From: Candidatus Limivivens intestinipullorum
GTDB lineage: Bacteria > Bacillota > Clostridia > Lachnospirales > Lachnospiraceae
Assembly: GCA_018711185.1 (NCBI GenBank)
Contig: DVIQ01000019.1
Coordinates: 59,879 to 123,878 of the forward strand
DNA length: 64,000 nucleotides
Direction: 5' to 3'
Position numbers and translations under genes: made by a program. Positions 9,733-17,944 of this stretch are shown piece after piece. Position 1 is the first letter of the stretch. Every line of letters starts with the position of its first letter. A model generated the notes under the pieces. That model was not told the DNA's origin and searched no databases. It saw nothing but the letters and a program-made list of their open reading frames with translations.

Positions 9733-10362
9733 ATGGGATTTTCAACAGTACCTTGCAATGAATTTGTGGAAGTGCTGGCTTCCAAAGCGCCGGTTCCGGG
9801 CGGCGGCGGAGCGTCCGCGCTGGTGGGCGCTGTGGGCACAGCTCTCGGAAACATGGTGGGAAGCCTGACAGTAGGCAAAAAGAAATACGCGGATGTGGAA
9901 GAAGAGATGTACGCGCTGAAGGAAAAATGCGATAAGCTTCAGGCGGAGCTTCTGACTCTGGTGGAGAAGGACGCGGAGGTATTTGAGCCCCTTTCTAAGG
10001 CATATGGAATGCCCAGGGCTACCGAGGAGGAAAAGGCGGAGAAAGCCCGCGTGATGGAGATCGTTCTGAAAGACGCCTGCTCTGTTCCCATGGAGATCAT
10101 GGAAAAGTGCTGTGAAGCGCTGGAACTGATTAAAGAATTTGCCGCCAAGGGTTCCGCTCTGGCTATCAGCGATGCCGGTGTGGGCGCTGTGTTCTGCAAA
10201 GCGGCTCTCCAGGGCGCGTCCTTAAACGTCTACATCAACACGAAATCCATGGCAAACCGGGAATACGCGGAAGAGCTCAACGCGAAGGCGGACGCAATGC
10301 TCGCGAAATACCCGGCGATGGCGGATGAGATTTTCAACAGCGTACTCGGAAGATTGAAATAA
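9733..10362 (+). CDS. fchA: Formimidoyl-THF cyclodeaminase / methenyl-THF cyclohydrolase family
   Basis: KAPVPGGGGASALVGAVGTALGNMVG motif; followed by folD. Confidence 0.9.
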   Translation: MGFSTVPCNEFVEVLASKAPVPGGGGASALVGAVGTALGNMVGSLTVGKKKYADVEEEMYALKEKCDKLQAELLTLVEKDAEVFEPLSKAYGMPRATEEEKAEKARVMEIVLKDACSVPMEIMEKCCEALELIKEFAAKGSALAISDAGVGAVFCKAALQGASLNVYINTKSMANREYAEELNAKADAMLAKYPAMADEIFNSVLGRLK

Positions 10363-10380
10363 GAGAGGGAGTTTTGAAAA

Positions 10381-11232
10381 ATGGCGAAGAGATTATTAGG
10401 CAAAGAGGTAACGGCTGCTCTGAATGAAAGGATCAAGGCGCAGGCAGAGGAGTTAAAGGCAAAGGGTGTGGTTCCCACGCTGGGAATCATCCGTGTAGGA
10501 GAAAACGAGAGCGATATTTCCTATGAGAGAGGAGCCACCAAGCGCTGCGAAACCCTGGGCGTAGAGTATAAAACGATCCTGCTTCCGGCGGACGTATCCC
10601 AGGAGGAGCTTTTAAAGGTGATCGATCAGGTGAACAAGGACGCGTCGATCCACGGCGTGCTTCTGTTCCGTCCCCTTCCCAGACATCTGGATTCGGATGT
10701 GATCGAAAATGCCCTGGATCCGGCAAAGGATGTGGACTGCATGACCGACGGCTCTATGTCCGGCGTGTTCACCGGAAAGAACGTTGGCTTCCCGCCCTGT
10801 ACGCCCCAGGCCTGCATGGAGATTCTGGATCACTACGGCATTGACTGCACCGGAAAGAAGGCGGTTGTGATCGGCCGCTCTCTGGTTGTCGGAAAGCCGG
10901 CGGCTATGATGCTTCTGAAGAAGAACGCCACCGTTACGATTTGTCATACGAGAACCGTTGATATGCCCTCTGTGGTAAAGGAAGCGGATATCGTGATCGT
11001 GGCAGCCGGTCGCGCAGGTGTTGTGGACGGAAGCTACCTGGCTCCCGGACAGGTGGTAATCGACGTAGGTATCAATGTAAATGAAGAAGGAAAGCTCTGC
11101 GGCGATGTGAAGTTTGACGAGGCAGAACCCATTGTGGAAGCCATTACCCCGGTTCCCGGCGGCGTTGGAAGCGTAACCACCTCCGTTTTGGTGGGCCATG
11201 TGGTAGAGGCTGCCGCGCGTACGCTGCAGTAA
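10381..11232 (+). CDS. folD: Methylene-THF dehydrogenase/cyclohydrolase
   Basis: VVIGRSLVVGKPAAMMLL and TPVPGGVGSVTTSVLVGHVVEAA signatures. Confidence 0.95.
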   Translation: MAKRLLGKEVTAALNERIKAQAEELKAKGVVPTLGIIRVGENESDISYERGATKRCETLGVEYKTILLPADVSQEELLKVIDQVNKDASIHGVLLFRPLPRHLDSDVIENALDPAKDVDCMTDGSMSGVFTGKNVGFPPCTPQACMEILDHYGIDCTGKKAVVIGRSLVVGKPAAMMLLKKNATVTICHTRTVDMPSVVKEADIVIVAAGRAGVVDGSYLAPGQVVIDVGINVNEEGKLCGDVKFDEAEPIVEAITPVPGGVGSVTTSVLVGHVVEAAARTLQ

Positions 11233-11255
11233 GATGCACGCAGGAGGATGGAAGC

Positions 11256-11555
11256 ATGGTTCATCATATTGTAATGTGGAAGTTTAAGCCGGAGATTCCA
11301 AAGGAGGATCAGGAGGCGCTGAAGGCCGCTATGGCGGAAAACCTGAAGAGCCTGGTGGGCAAGGTTCCCGGCCTGCTTACCGTGGAATTTGTGAGCAGTC
11401 CGATGGATTCCAGCACCCATGACATTGCCCTGGTGACGACTCTGGAGAAAAAAGAGGATGTGGCGGTTTACGGCGCGCATCCGGAGCATGTGAAGGTGGC
11501 GGATACTTATATCCGGCCATATGTGACAGATCGGGTATGCCTGGATTATGAATAA
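11256..11555 (+). CDS. Dabb family stress-responsive alpha/beta-barrel protein
   Basis: MVHHIVMWKFKPEI..., about 100 aa, typical Dabb. Confidence 0.85.
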   Translation: MVHHIVMWKFKPEIPKEDQEALKAAMAENLKSLVGKVPGLLTVEFVSSPMDSSTHDIALVTTLEKKEDVAVYGAHPEHVKVADTYIRPYVTDRVCLDYE

Positions 11556-11620
11556 ACAGGGAACCGACTTTCGCGCGAAGCGCGGATGGGCAGCGGATTC
11601 CCAGCAGATGGAGAAATAAA

Positions 11621-11659
11621 CAGAAGGGTTCGCGCTTTTGAAAGACGCGAACCCTTCTG
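11621..11659. terminator. Putative terminator/stem-loop between convergent genes
   Basis: CAGAAGGGTTCGCG cttttgaaaga CGCGAACCCTTCTG perfect 14-bp stem; no strong T-tract. Confidence 0.5.
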
Positions 11660-11762
11660 CTGCTCCGACAATATGCGGCAAGGCGTAAGTCTGCCGCTAT
11701 TTACGGCGGACGCAAACGCTTGCGTTTTGCGGCATAAGAAGATGATTCGGGCAAATATGCTT

Positions 11763-12404
11763 TTATAGTATGTAGGTTTTTGCCACCTGGGCCGCGTCGT
11801 AGGCATTGTCTGTGTAGGCGTCCGCTCCGATCTGCCGGGCAAATTCCTGGGTGACAGGAGCTCCGCCCACCATAATCTTGAAATGCTCCCGCTCCGGCAG
11901 GCGATTCAATGCCTTTACGATATTTTTCATGTTTTCAAGGGAGGTGGTCAGCAGAGAAGAGATGCAGACCACGGCGGCATCAGGGTGATCTTTGACAGCT
12001 TGTATAAAGGCCTTGTCTGTGACATCGATTCCAAGGTCAATTACCTGAAAGCCCGCGCTTTCAAACATCAGGCCAACCAGATTTTTTCCTACATCGTGGA
12101 GATCTCCCGCCGCGGTTCCAAGAATGATGATTCCTTTTGGCGCGTATTCCTGCCCTGTTTCTTCCAGATAACGGTGAATCACGGCAAGACCGTATTTCAT
12201 ACATCGTGCCGCGGATAATACTTTTGCGATGTAAATTTCTTCATTTTTATATTTAAGCCCCACGGTTTTCATGGTGGGAGCCAAAGCGTCGTTTATAATA
12301 GAGACTGGATCGACGCCTGCCTCTAAAGCCGTGCTTATAAGCTGTTCGGTTAATTTTGGTTTTCCATCTAAAATAGAATCTGAAATATCCTGTAAGTAGT
12401 TCAT
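11763..12404 (-). CDS. Corrinoid (B12-binding) methyltransferase-associated protein
   Basis: Four-helix cap plus B12-binding domain with DLHDVGKNLVGLM (DxHxxG). Confidence 0.9.
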   Translation of the reverse strand: MNYLQDISDSILDGKPKLTEQLISTALEAGVDPVSIINDALAPTMKTVGLKYKNEEIYIAKVLSAARCMKYGLAVIHRYLEETGQEYAPKGIIILGTAAGDLHDVGKNLVGLMFESAGFQVIDLGIDVTDKAFIQAVKDHPDAAVVCISSLLTTSLENMKNIVKALNRLPEREHFKIMVGGAPVTQEFARQIGADAYTDNAYDAAQVAKTYIL

Positions 12405-12449
12405 AGTCTGTATTCTTTCGGGTCGTTCAGAGGCTGCGTTGCCTGAATA

Positions 12450-12998
12450 TTATTTCGCGGGTTCCATAAAGAGGAAACAGGAGGTATAGGCGATTTTGGA
12501 ACTTCCATAATAGTAGGGAAGAGCATTGTCTTTACAGACCTGGTTTACCAGAAGACCGTAGGCCTCCATGGAATGGGTCATCTTTTCCGGAAAACGACAG
12601 GGCTGATCCGGATAGGTGCAGTCTTTGCATCGGGTACAGGTGCCGGCGCCAAGAGGAAGCACCGGGCCGTCTTTGCGGAAGCGATCCGTCAGGACAAGAA
12701 AAGCCTCTTTATGTCGTTTTTCTGTCTCCATCATTCCCTCGTAATCCAGGGAATCCTCTACATCTCCGATCGTCTGGACCAGAATGCCGCTTTTGCAGCG
12801 GGAAATGGCGTCGGCGCACTCCGAAAGAGAGCCGCAGCCGGGCGGGCAGGCCCAGTTTTTATTGTACATATGGCACTGGTCGGAAGCGCACATGGAACGT
12901 ACCTCTTTCATAGGCCGGAGAGTGGCTGGATCCAGATACACAGCGGCAGAAAAGCCGGCTTCCTTTGCCATACTTATCATTTGCTCCACAGTATACAT
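12450..12998 (-). CDS. DUF2284 domain, cysteine-rich metal-binding protein
   Basis: CASDQCHMYNKNWACPPGCGSLSEC and CTRCKDCTYPDQPCRFPE motifs. Confidence 0.85.
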   Translation of the reverse strand: MYTVEQMISMAKEAGFSAAVYLDPATLRPMKEVRSMCASDQCHMYNKNWACPPGCGSLSECADAISRCKSGILVQTIGDVEDSLDYEGMMETEKRHKEAFLVLTDRFRKDGPVLPLGAGTCTRCKDCTYPDQPCRFPEKMTHSMEAYGLLVNQVCKDNALPYYYGSSKIAYTSCFLFMEPAK

Positions 12999-13020
12999 AA
13001 ATTACCTCCCGTAAAAGTAA

Positions 13021-13044
13021 GCCCCTGCAGCAATCTGCAGGGGC
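13021..13044 (-). terminator. Strong intercistronic stem-loop
   Basis: GCCCCTGCAG caat CTGCAGGGGC perfect 10-bp stem between the two minus-strand genes; no T-tract, so terminator versus processing/stabilising hairpin is undetermined. Confidence 0.5.
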
Positions 13045-13060
13045 CTGCTGGCAATTTTGT

Positions 13061-13088
13061 GTAACAGTTCAGCCTGGCTGAACGCTGC
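13061..13088. repeat. Copy I, degenerate solo palindrome GTAACAGTTCAGCCTGGCTGAACGCTGC
   Basis: Left arm and loop match the family; right terminus diverged; flanks GCAATTTTGT / GCAATTCGT similar. Confidence 0.65.
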
Positions 13089-13099
13089 AATTCGTCAGT

Positions 13100-13741
13100 T
13101 TAAGCGGCAACCAAAGCCTTGGCGGCCTTTGCAGCGGAAGCGGCATCCGGCGTATAGCAGTCAGCACCAATCTCATCGGCAAACTCCTGGGTAATGGGAG
13201 CGCCGCCAACCATAACTTTGATCTTGCTTCTCCAGGGCTGCTCATTTAAGGCCTTAACGGTATCCCGCAGAGCCGGCATCGTAGTGGTCAGCAGAGCGGA
13301 GCAGCCTACAATATTGGTATCCGGGTTGTCGTTTACTGCCTGGATAAATTTCTCAATGGGAACGTCAACGCCAAGGTCGATTACCTCGAAGCCCGCGCTC
13401 TCGATCATCATGATAACCAGGTTCTTGCCGATATCATGAAGGTCGCCCGCTACGGTACCCATAATCATCTTGCCGGCACTTCCCGCTGCGCCTGTGGCCA
13501 GATGGGGCTTTAATACCTCAACGCCTTTCTTCATAGCCCTTGCCGCAACCAGCATCTCGGGAACGAAGATTTCGTTGTTTTTAAACTTCTCACCAACAAC
13601 ATCCATAGCGCCGATCATACCGGTGTTTAAGATCTCGGTGGCGTCAATCCCTGCGTCCAGGGCAGCCTGTACCAGGCCGGGGATCAGTTTTGCTTTACCT
13701 TTTTCGACAGCTTCCGCTACTGCCTTTAATTCTTCCTGCAT
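13100..13741 (-). CDS. Corrinoid (B12-binding) methyltransferase-associated protein, paralogue
   Basis: DLHDIGKNLVIMM motif; same architecture as 11763..12404. Confidence 0.92.
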   Translation of the reverse strand: MQEELKAVAEAVEKGKAKLIPGLVQAALDAGIDATEILNTGMIGAMDVVGEKFKNNEIFVPEMLVAARAMKKGVEVLKPHLATGAAGSAGKMIMGTVAGDLHDIGKNLVIMMIESAGFEVIDLGVDVPIEKFIQAVNDNPDTNIVGCSALLTTTMPALRDTVKALNEQPWRSKIKVMVGGAPITQEFADEIGADCYTPDAASAAKAAKALVAA

Positions 13742-13773
13742 TTGAAAATACCTCCTTATGTATTTGTATTTTC

Positions 13774-13802
13774 ATTATAGCAGAAAGAAAACAAAGAGTT
13801 AA
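13774..13802 (-). promoter_or_regulatory. Putative promoter for the corrinoid protein gene
   Basis: On minus strand TTAACT-N17-TATAAT. Confidence 0.55.
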
Positions 13803-13814
13803 TCCAACAAATCA

Positions 13815-13853
13815 TTGACTTTTCCAGATGATTTTCCTACAATATGTAGGAAA
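13815..13853 (+). promoter_or_regulatory. Putative PucR-gene promoter overlapped by a perfect palindromic operator
   Basis: TTGACT-N17-TACAAT (13815-13843); TTTCCTACA ATA TGTAGGAAA palindrome at 13833-13853, overlapping the -10 and adjoining the RBS. Confidence 0.55.
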
Positions 13854-13863
13854 GGAGATTGCC

Positions 13864-15387
13864 ATGAAAATCAGTCCGCAGATCTTGAAAATGAGATTGG
13901 AAACCTGGGGGTTTGGGCTTTCCGGAAATGTTCCAGGAAGAGGAATGTATCTGGGAAGACCGGTATTTTATACGGAAACGGAAAATGAGGAGGAGGAAAG
14001 ATTGTATATATTGCCGGGAGGAACCCGGCTTCCGGACAGAGCGGGCACAAAAAGGCAGGTTTTTGTGACCGGGCCGGACGCGGAGCCGCCAAGTGGGGCA
14101 AAGTATACGATACTGCGGTTTTCTTCCCTGCAGGATTCCTGCAAAATGATGAACGCCGTTCAGCGTGTTTTTGATTTCTATGATGCCTGGGAGGAAGCGC
14201 TGTACCGCTCCCTGGATGACGAGGGAGATCTGCAGACGCTGCTGGATGAGAGCATGGAGGTTTTCGGAGGAAATCCGCTGACGGTGAGTACCGCAGATTT
14301 TTTCCTTCTGGCCCATTCTTCTGTTATGGATGAGAAGGAGGAGCTCAGAGAACTTCTGGACCCGAACAACCTCTTTGAGTTTTGTACGGCTTTTAAGCAG
14401 GACGAAGAATACAATAAAGCCAGGACGCTTCAGCATGCCTTCTACTACCCTGGGTATATTACCGGGTACCGGAACCTTTGCGTAAATATTTTTGATCATG
14501 GGATTTATACCTACCGCATTGCAATACCGGAAACTCTGGGCAGCTTTCAGCCGGGAATGCAGGAGCTTTTGGAGTTTATGGCAGGATTTGTCGCCAAATA
14601 CCTGAAATACCGTTATCGAAAGAACAGCGCTTTTTTCACCACGCTGCATCAGCTTCTGGTGGCTGCACTGAAAGGGGAGAGCGGCCGGGACGAGCAAAGA
14701 GACCGCCGGCTGCAGGAATACGGCTGGAGTCCCAGGCACAGCTATATATGTCTGGACTTTAAGACGGCTATGCTGGATCAGCAGAATTTAACGGTTAATT
14801 TTATATGCCGGCACATTGAAGCCCTGATTCCCAATTCCTGCGCCTTTCCCTATGAGGAAGATATCGTAGCCTTTGTGAACCTGACCCGTTTCGGAAAAAC
14901 AGTGGATGAAATGTTCCGCAGTATTATTATATTTTTGCGGGACAGCTATCTAAAGGTGGGAGCCAGCCGCTGTTTTACCGGCTTTGAGGAGCTTGGAAAC
15001 TATTACCTGCAGGCGAAAGCGGCTTTGGAGGCGGGAAATGAACAAGCTCCCTATCAATGGAGCCATCGCTTTGAGGACGCCGCCCTTGGCTATATGCTTC
15101 GCCACTGTACCGGCAAGCTCCCGCCAAGGCTCTGGATTTCGGAAAAGCTGGGTATTTTAAAGGAGCATGACAGAGAGCACCGCACGGAGTTTTACCGTAC
15201 ACTGAAGCTTTTTCTGGAAAATAACCTGAATACGGTTCGGACGGCAAAGGAGCTGTACATTCACCGGAGTACCTTTCTTTACCGCATGGAGCGGATAAAA
15301 GAGATGACGGGAGTGGATCTGGACAACCGGGACCAGCGGCTGTATCTGATGATCAGCTTCCGGCTTATGGAATTGGAGGAATCGTAA
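13864..15387 (+). CDS. PucR-family (CdaR-like) transcriptional regulator with C-terminal HTH
   Basis: C-terminal LFLENNLNTVRTAKELYIHRSTFLYRMERIKEMTGVDLDNRDQRLYLMISFRLME is the PucR C-terminal HTH signature. Confidence 0.88.
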   Translation: MKISPQILKMRLETWGFGLSGNVPGRGMYLGRPVFYTETENEEEERLYILPGGTRLPDRAGTKRQVFVTGPDAEPPSGAKYTILRFSSLQDSCKMMNAVQRVFDFYDAWEEALYRSLDDEGDLQTLLDESMEVFGGNPLTVSTADFFLLAHSSVMDEKEELRELLDPNNLFEFCTAFKQDEEYNKARTLQHAFYYPGYITGYRNLCVNIFDHGIYTYRIAIPETLGSFQPGMQELLEFMAGFVAKYLKYRYRKNSAFFTTLHQLLVAALKGESGRDEQRDRRLQEYGWSPRHSYICLDFKTAMLDQQNLTVNFICRHIEALIPNSCAFPYEEDIVAFVNLTRFGKTVDEMFRSIIIFLRDSYLKVGASRCFTGFEELGNYYLQAKAALEAGNEQAPYQWSHRFEDAALGYMLRHCTGKLPPRLWISEKLGILKEHDREHRTEFYRTLKLFLENNLNTVRTAKELYIHRSTFLYRMERIKEMTGVDLDNRDQRLYLMISFRLMELEES

Positions 15388-15552
15388 CATGCAGTCCAGG
15401 TCTACGTATATGCAGCGCAGACCGTAAGAATGTGATTCAGGCGTGAGCGGATTCCATTCGCGAAGCGAATTTTCAATGAATCCGCGATGTTGCTGTTCAC
15501 GGACCGGAGGGCCGTGAATAGTAACATCGATTCAGCAGAGCTGAACTGTTAC
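15384..15552 (+). repeat. Copy E, long element (169 bp) with an additional internal palindrome
   Basis: Starts GTAACATGCAGTCCAGGTCT...GACCGTAAGAATGTGATTCAGG; hairpin GCGGATTC.ATTCGCgaaGCGAAT..GAATCCGC; ends GATTCAGCAGAGCTGAACTGTTAC. Same orientation as copy C. Confidence 0.85.
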
Positions 15553-15565
15553 GAGAATAAGGGAA

Positions 15566-15593
15566 TTGACACAGAGAAAATTTATGATATAAT
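15566..15593 (+). promoter_or_regulatory. Sigma-A type promoter upstream of the cobalamin riboswitch
   Basis: TTGACA-N16-TATAAT. Confidence 0.7.
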
Positions 15594-15611
15594 AGTCTTG
15601 TGTAAATTCAT

Positions 15612-15800
15612 AGGCCTGTCAAGTGCGGAGCATTCCGAAAAGGGAATTAGGTGTAAGTCCTAAGCGATCCGGTCACTGTAAGCAGCGAGGGCGGTTCAAA
15701 ATCCATTGCAATACCCATTTTGTGAGAAGGAGAGCCGCGCGTTTGAGCTGTAAGCCAGGAAACCTGCTTGATAGTTGAGATGCGCTTCCGAGTAAAGCGA
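15612..15800 (+). ncRNA. Cobalamin (B12) riboswitch
   Basis: GGAATTAGGTGTAAGTCCTAAGC ... GGTCACTGTAAGCAGCGAG ... TAAGCCAGGAAACCTGCTTG (B12 box 15753-15770). End coordinates approximate. Confidence 0.88.
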
Positions 15801-15953
15801 TACATCCATCACGGACAGACGTGTCCGGTCAGATGTCTGCAGGGTAGCGGGCATATTTTCTTTGACTTTTGTATGTAATATCTCATTGCATATGAACATA
15901 CACGAACATACCTCCTTCTGAAGACAGGAATCCGCATCCTGTTTTCAAGAATG

Positions 15954-16007
15954 ACAGCCGGGACAGATTCCACCTTCCGCAAACAGGAATCCGTTCCGGC
16001 TGTTTTT
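15954..16007 (+). terminator. Intrinsic terminator downstream of the B12 riboswitch (possible expression platform)
   Basis: ACAGCCGG GACAGATTCC - loop - GGAATCCGTT CCGGCTGT followed by TTTT; about 17 of 18 pairs. Confidence 0.82.
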
Positions 16008-16008
16008 C

Positions 16009-16037
16009 GTATAATTCCAGGGATCCCCGCATATATT
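16009..16037 (+). promoter_or_regulatory. Putative sigma-E type promoter for spoIVA
   Basis: GTATAATT - 13 nt - CATATATT, resembling the sigma-E pattern (-35 GHATATT, -10 CATACAnT). Confidence 0.45.
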
Positions 16038-16064
16038 CTACCAGTACAGCGAAGGGGGATTTTA

Positions 16065-17534
16065 ATGGAAGAATTTAACCTGTATAAAGACATCAGTGCC
16101 AGGACGAAGGGAGAGATATTTCTGGGGGTGGTTGGCCCTGTGCGCACGGGAAAATCCACCTTCGTCCGCCGCTTTATGGAACAGCTGGTACTCCCGCAGA
16201 TGGAGGAAAATGACCGGACAGTGGCCAGGGATGAACTCCCGGTAAGCGGCAAAGGAAAAACCATAACCACAGTGGAACCGAAGTTCGTCCCAAAGGAGGC
16301 GGCCGCTATCACGCTGGCAGAAGGCCTTGAAGCCAAAATCCGCCTTGTGGACTGCGTTGGATTTGTGACGCCGGGGGCGGCGGGCCTTGGAGAGAACAGT
16401 CAGACCCGAATGGTGAAAACTCCCTGGTCCTCCGAGGAGCTGCCTTTTGCCACCGCCGCCCAGATCGGCACGGAAAAGGTGATTCGAGATCACTCCACGG
16501 CAGGCGTCCTCATTACCTGCGACGGCACATTTGGCGAGCTTCCCAGACAGGATTTTGAGGAACCGGAGAGACGGACGGTGGAGGAGCTGAAAAAAGCCGG
16601 AAAGCCGTTTATCGTTCTGGTAAATTCAGAAAGACCATATGGAGAAGAGGCGAAGCAGACGGTGGCCTATATGGAACGTACATATCAGGTATCCGCCATG
16701 GCCGTGAACTGTGAGCAGCTTCGTCCGGAGGATATTTTGAAAATTCTGGAGAAGCTTCTGTATGAGTTCCCATTGTGCAGAATTGACTATTATCTCCCAA
16801 GATGGATTGAAACGCTGGAGGACGATCACCCGATAAAATCGGCTATGATTGAAGAAATTGCCGGTTTGATGCAGGGAATGGAGAAAATCCGGGATGTAAA
16901 GAAAGAAAAGCTCCAGCTTACGAACGCCTACGTGAAGGAGACAAAGCTGGATCAGGTATTCCTGGACCGGGGAAGCGCCTCTGTCCGCATCGATGTGGAC
17001 GAAAAATACTACTACGAAATGCTGAGCAGCCTCACGGGAACACCGGTGCAGAGCGAATATCATCTGATTTCCATGCTTCGGGAGCTGACCCAGAAAAAAT
17101 CTGCCTATGAGAAGGTGGAGACCGCGGTGGAGGCGGCCAGGGGAGCCGGATACGGGGTGATTATGCCGGAACTTTCGGAAATTACCTTGGAGGAGCCCGC
17201 TATTATCCGGCAGGGAAACAAATACGGAGTGAAAATACGGGCGGCAAGTCCCTCGATTCACCTGATCCGTGCCGACGTTGTCACAGAGATTGCACCGATT
17301 GTGGGAAATGAGCAGCAGGCCAGGGATCTGATGGAATACATCAAAGACAACAGCAGCGGGCCGGACGGGATCTGGGACACCACGATTTTTGGAAAATCGA
17401 TTCGCCAGCTCGTGGACGAGGGCATCCGCACCAGGATTTCTTCCATTGGCGATGAAAGCCAGCAGAAGCTTCAGGGTACGATGAAACGGATCGTAAACGA
17501 ATCCAAAGGAAGCCTTATCTGTATTATTATTTAA
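16065..17534 (+). CDS. spoIVA: Stage IV sporulation protein A
   Basis: MEEFNLYKDISARTKGEIFLGVVGPVRTGKSTFVRRFMEQLVLPQ; ATG at 16065 preceded by GAAGGGGG RBS. Confidence 0.96.
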   Translation: MEEFNLYKDISARTKGEIFLGVVGPVRTGKSTFVRRFMEQLVLPQMEENDRTVARDELPVSGKGKTITTVEPKFVPKEAAAITLAEGLEAKIRLVDCVGFVTPGAAGLGENSQTRMVKTPWSSEELPFATAAQIGTEKVIRDHSTAGVLITCDGTFGELPRQDFEEPERRTVEELKKAGKPFIVLVNSERPYGEEAKQTVAYMERTYQVSAMAVNCEQLRPEDILKILEKLLYEFPLCRIDYYLPRWIETLEDDHPIKSAMIEEIAGLMQGMEKIRDVKKEKLQLTNAYVKETKLDQVFLDRGSASVRIDVDEKYYYEMLSSLTGTPVQSEYHLISMLRELTQKKSAYEKVETAVEAARGAGYGVIMPELSEITLEEPAIIRQGNKYGVKIRAASPSIHLIRADVVTEIAPIVGNEQQARDLMEYIKDNSSGPDGIWDTTIFGKSIRQLVDEGIRTRISSIGDESQQKLQGTMKRIVNESKGSLICIII

Positions 17535-17626
17535 CTGAATCCGGAAAGTCTCCTGCCTGCAACAGCAGGAGGCGGAAGCTTGCCTGTTGCCATAAGCGAT
17601 TGTTCGTTTGTGACAAAAAGCGGCAG

Positions 17627-17663
17627 GGCCGTTTATGCAGTACGCTGAAAAACGGCCTTTTTT
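17627..17663 (+). terminator. Terminator after spoIVA
   Basis: GGCCGTTT ... AAACGGCC TTTTTT. Confidence 0.8.
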
Positions 17664-17739
17664 CGCGTGTGAAGGCATATCGTGGAAGTTTTCGGCGAAA
17701 TAGTCAGGGGGAAAGGGGAGACGGCGTCGAAACATTAAT

Positions 17740-17768
17740 TTGACATTCCGCAAAATATGGTTTATAAT
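17740..17768 (+). promoter_or_regulatory. Consensus sigma-A promoter
   Basis: TTGACA-N17-TATAAT upstream of the 17945 gene. Confidence 0.75.
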
Positions 17769-17944
17769 AACCCTAGTTTTTTAATAAAATTGTAATAAAC
17801 AATGCCAGATTTCCCACGGAAACATTAAGATTCATTAAGATTCAGGGCTTTGAACTTTTACGGGCTTTGAATACAAAGCTGCAGTCCGCTTCGCAGAAAG
17901 GGTTCAGAACGGTCCGCATTTAAAGGAGAGGTTAAAAGGTTCTT

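Noticed and set aside
11680-11750. GC-rich inverted segments near 11.7 kb considered as another repeat copy
   Set aside because: Arms do not match the GTAACnGTTCAG family and pairing is imperfect; treated as ordinary intergenic structure.
15696-15899. Minus-strand 67-aa ORF over the B12 riboswitch
   Set aside because: Region is explained by the aptamer; no RBS.
17847-17866. Direct repeat ATTAAGATTC ATTAAGATTC considered as Pho box
   Set aside because: Only two units, 10-bp spacing and downstream of the -10; insufficient.
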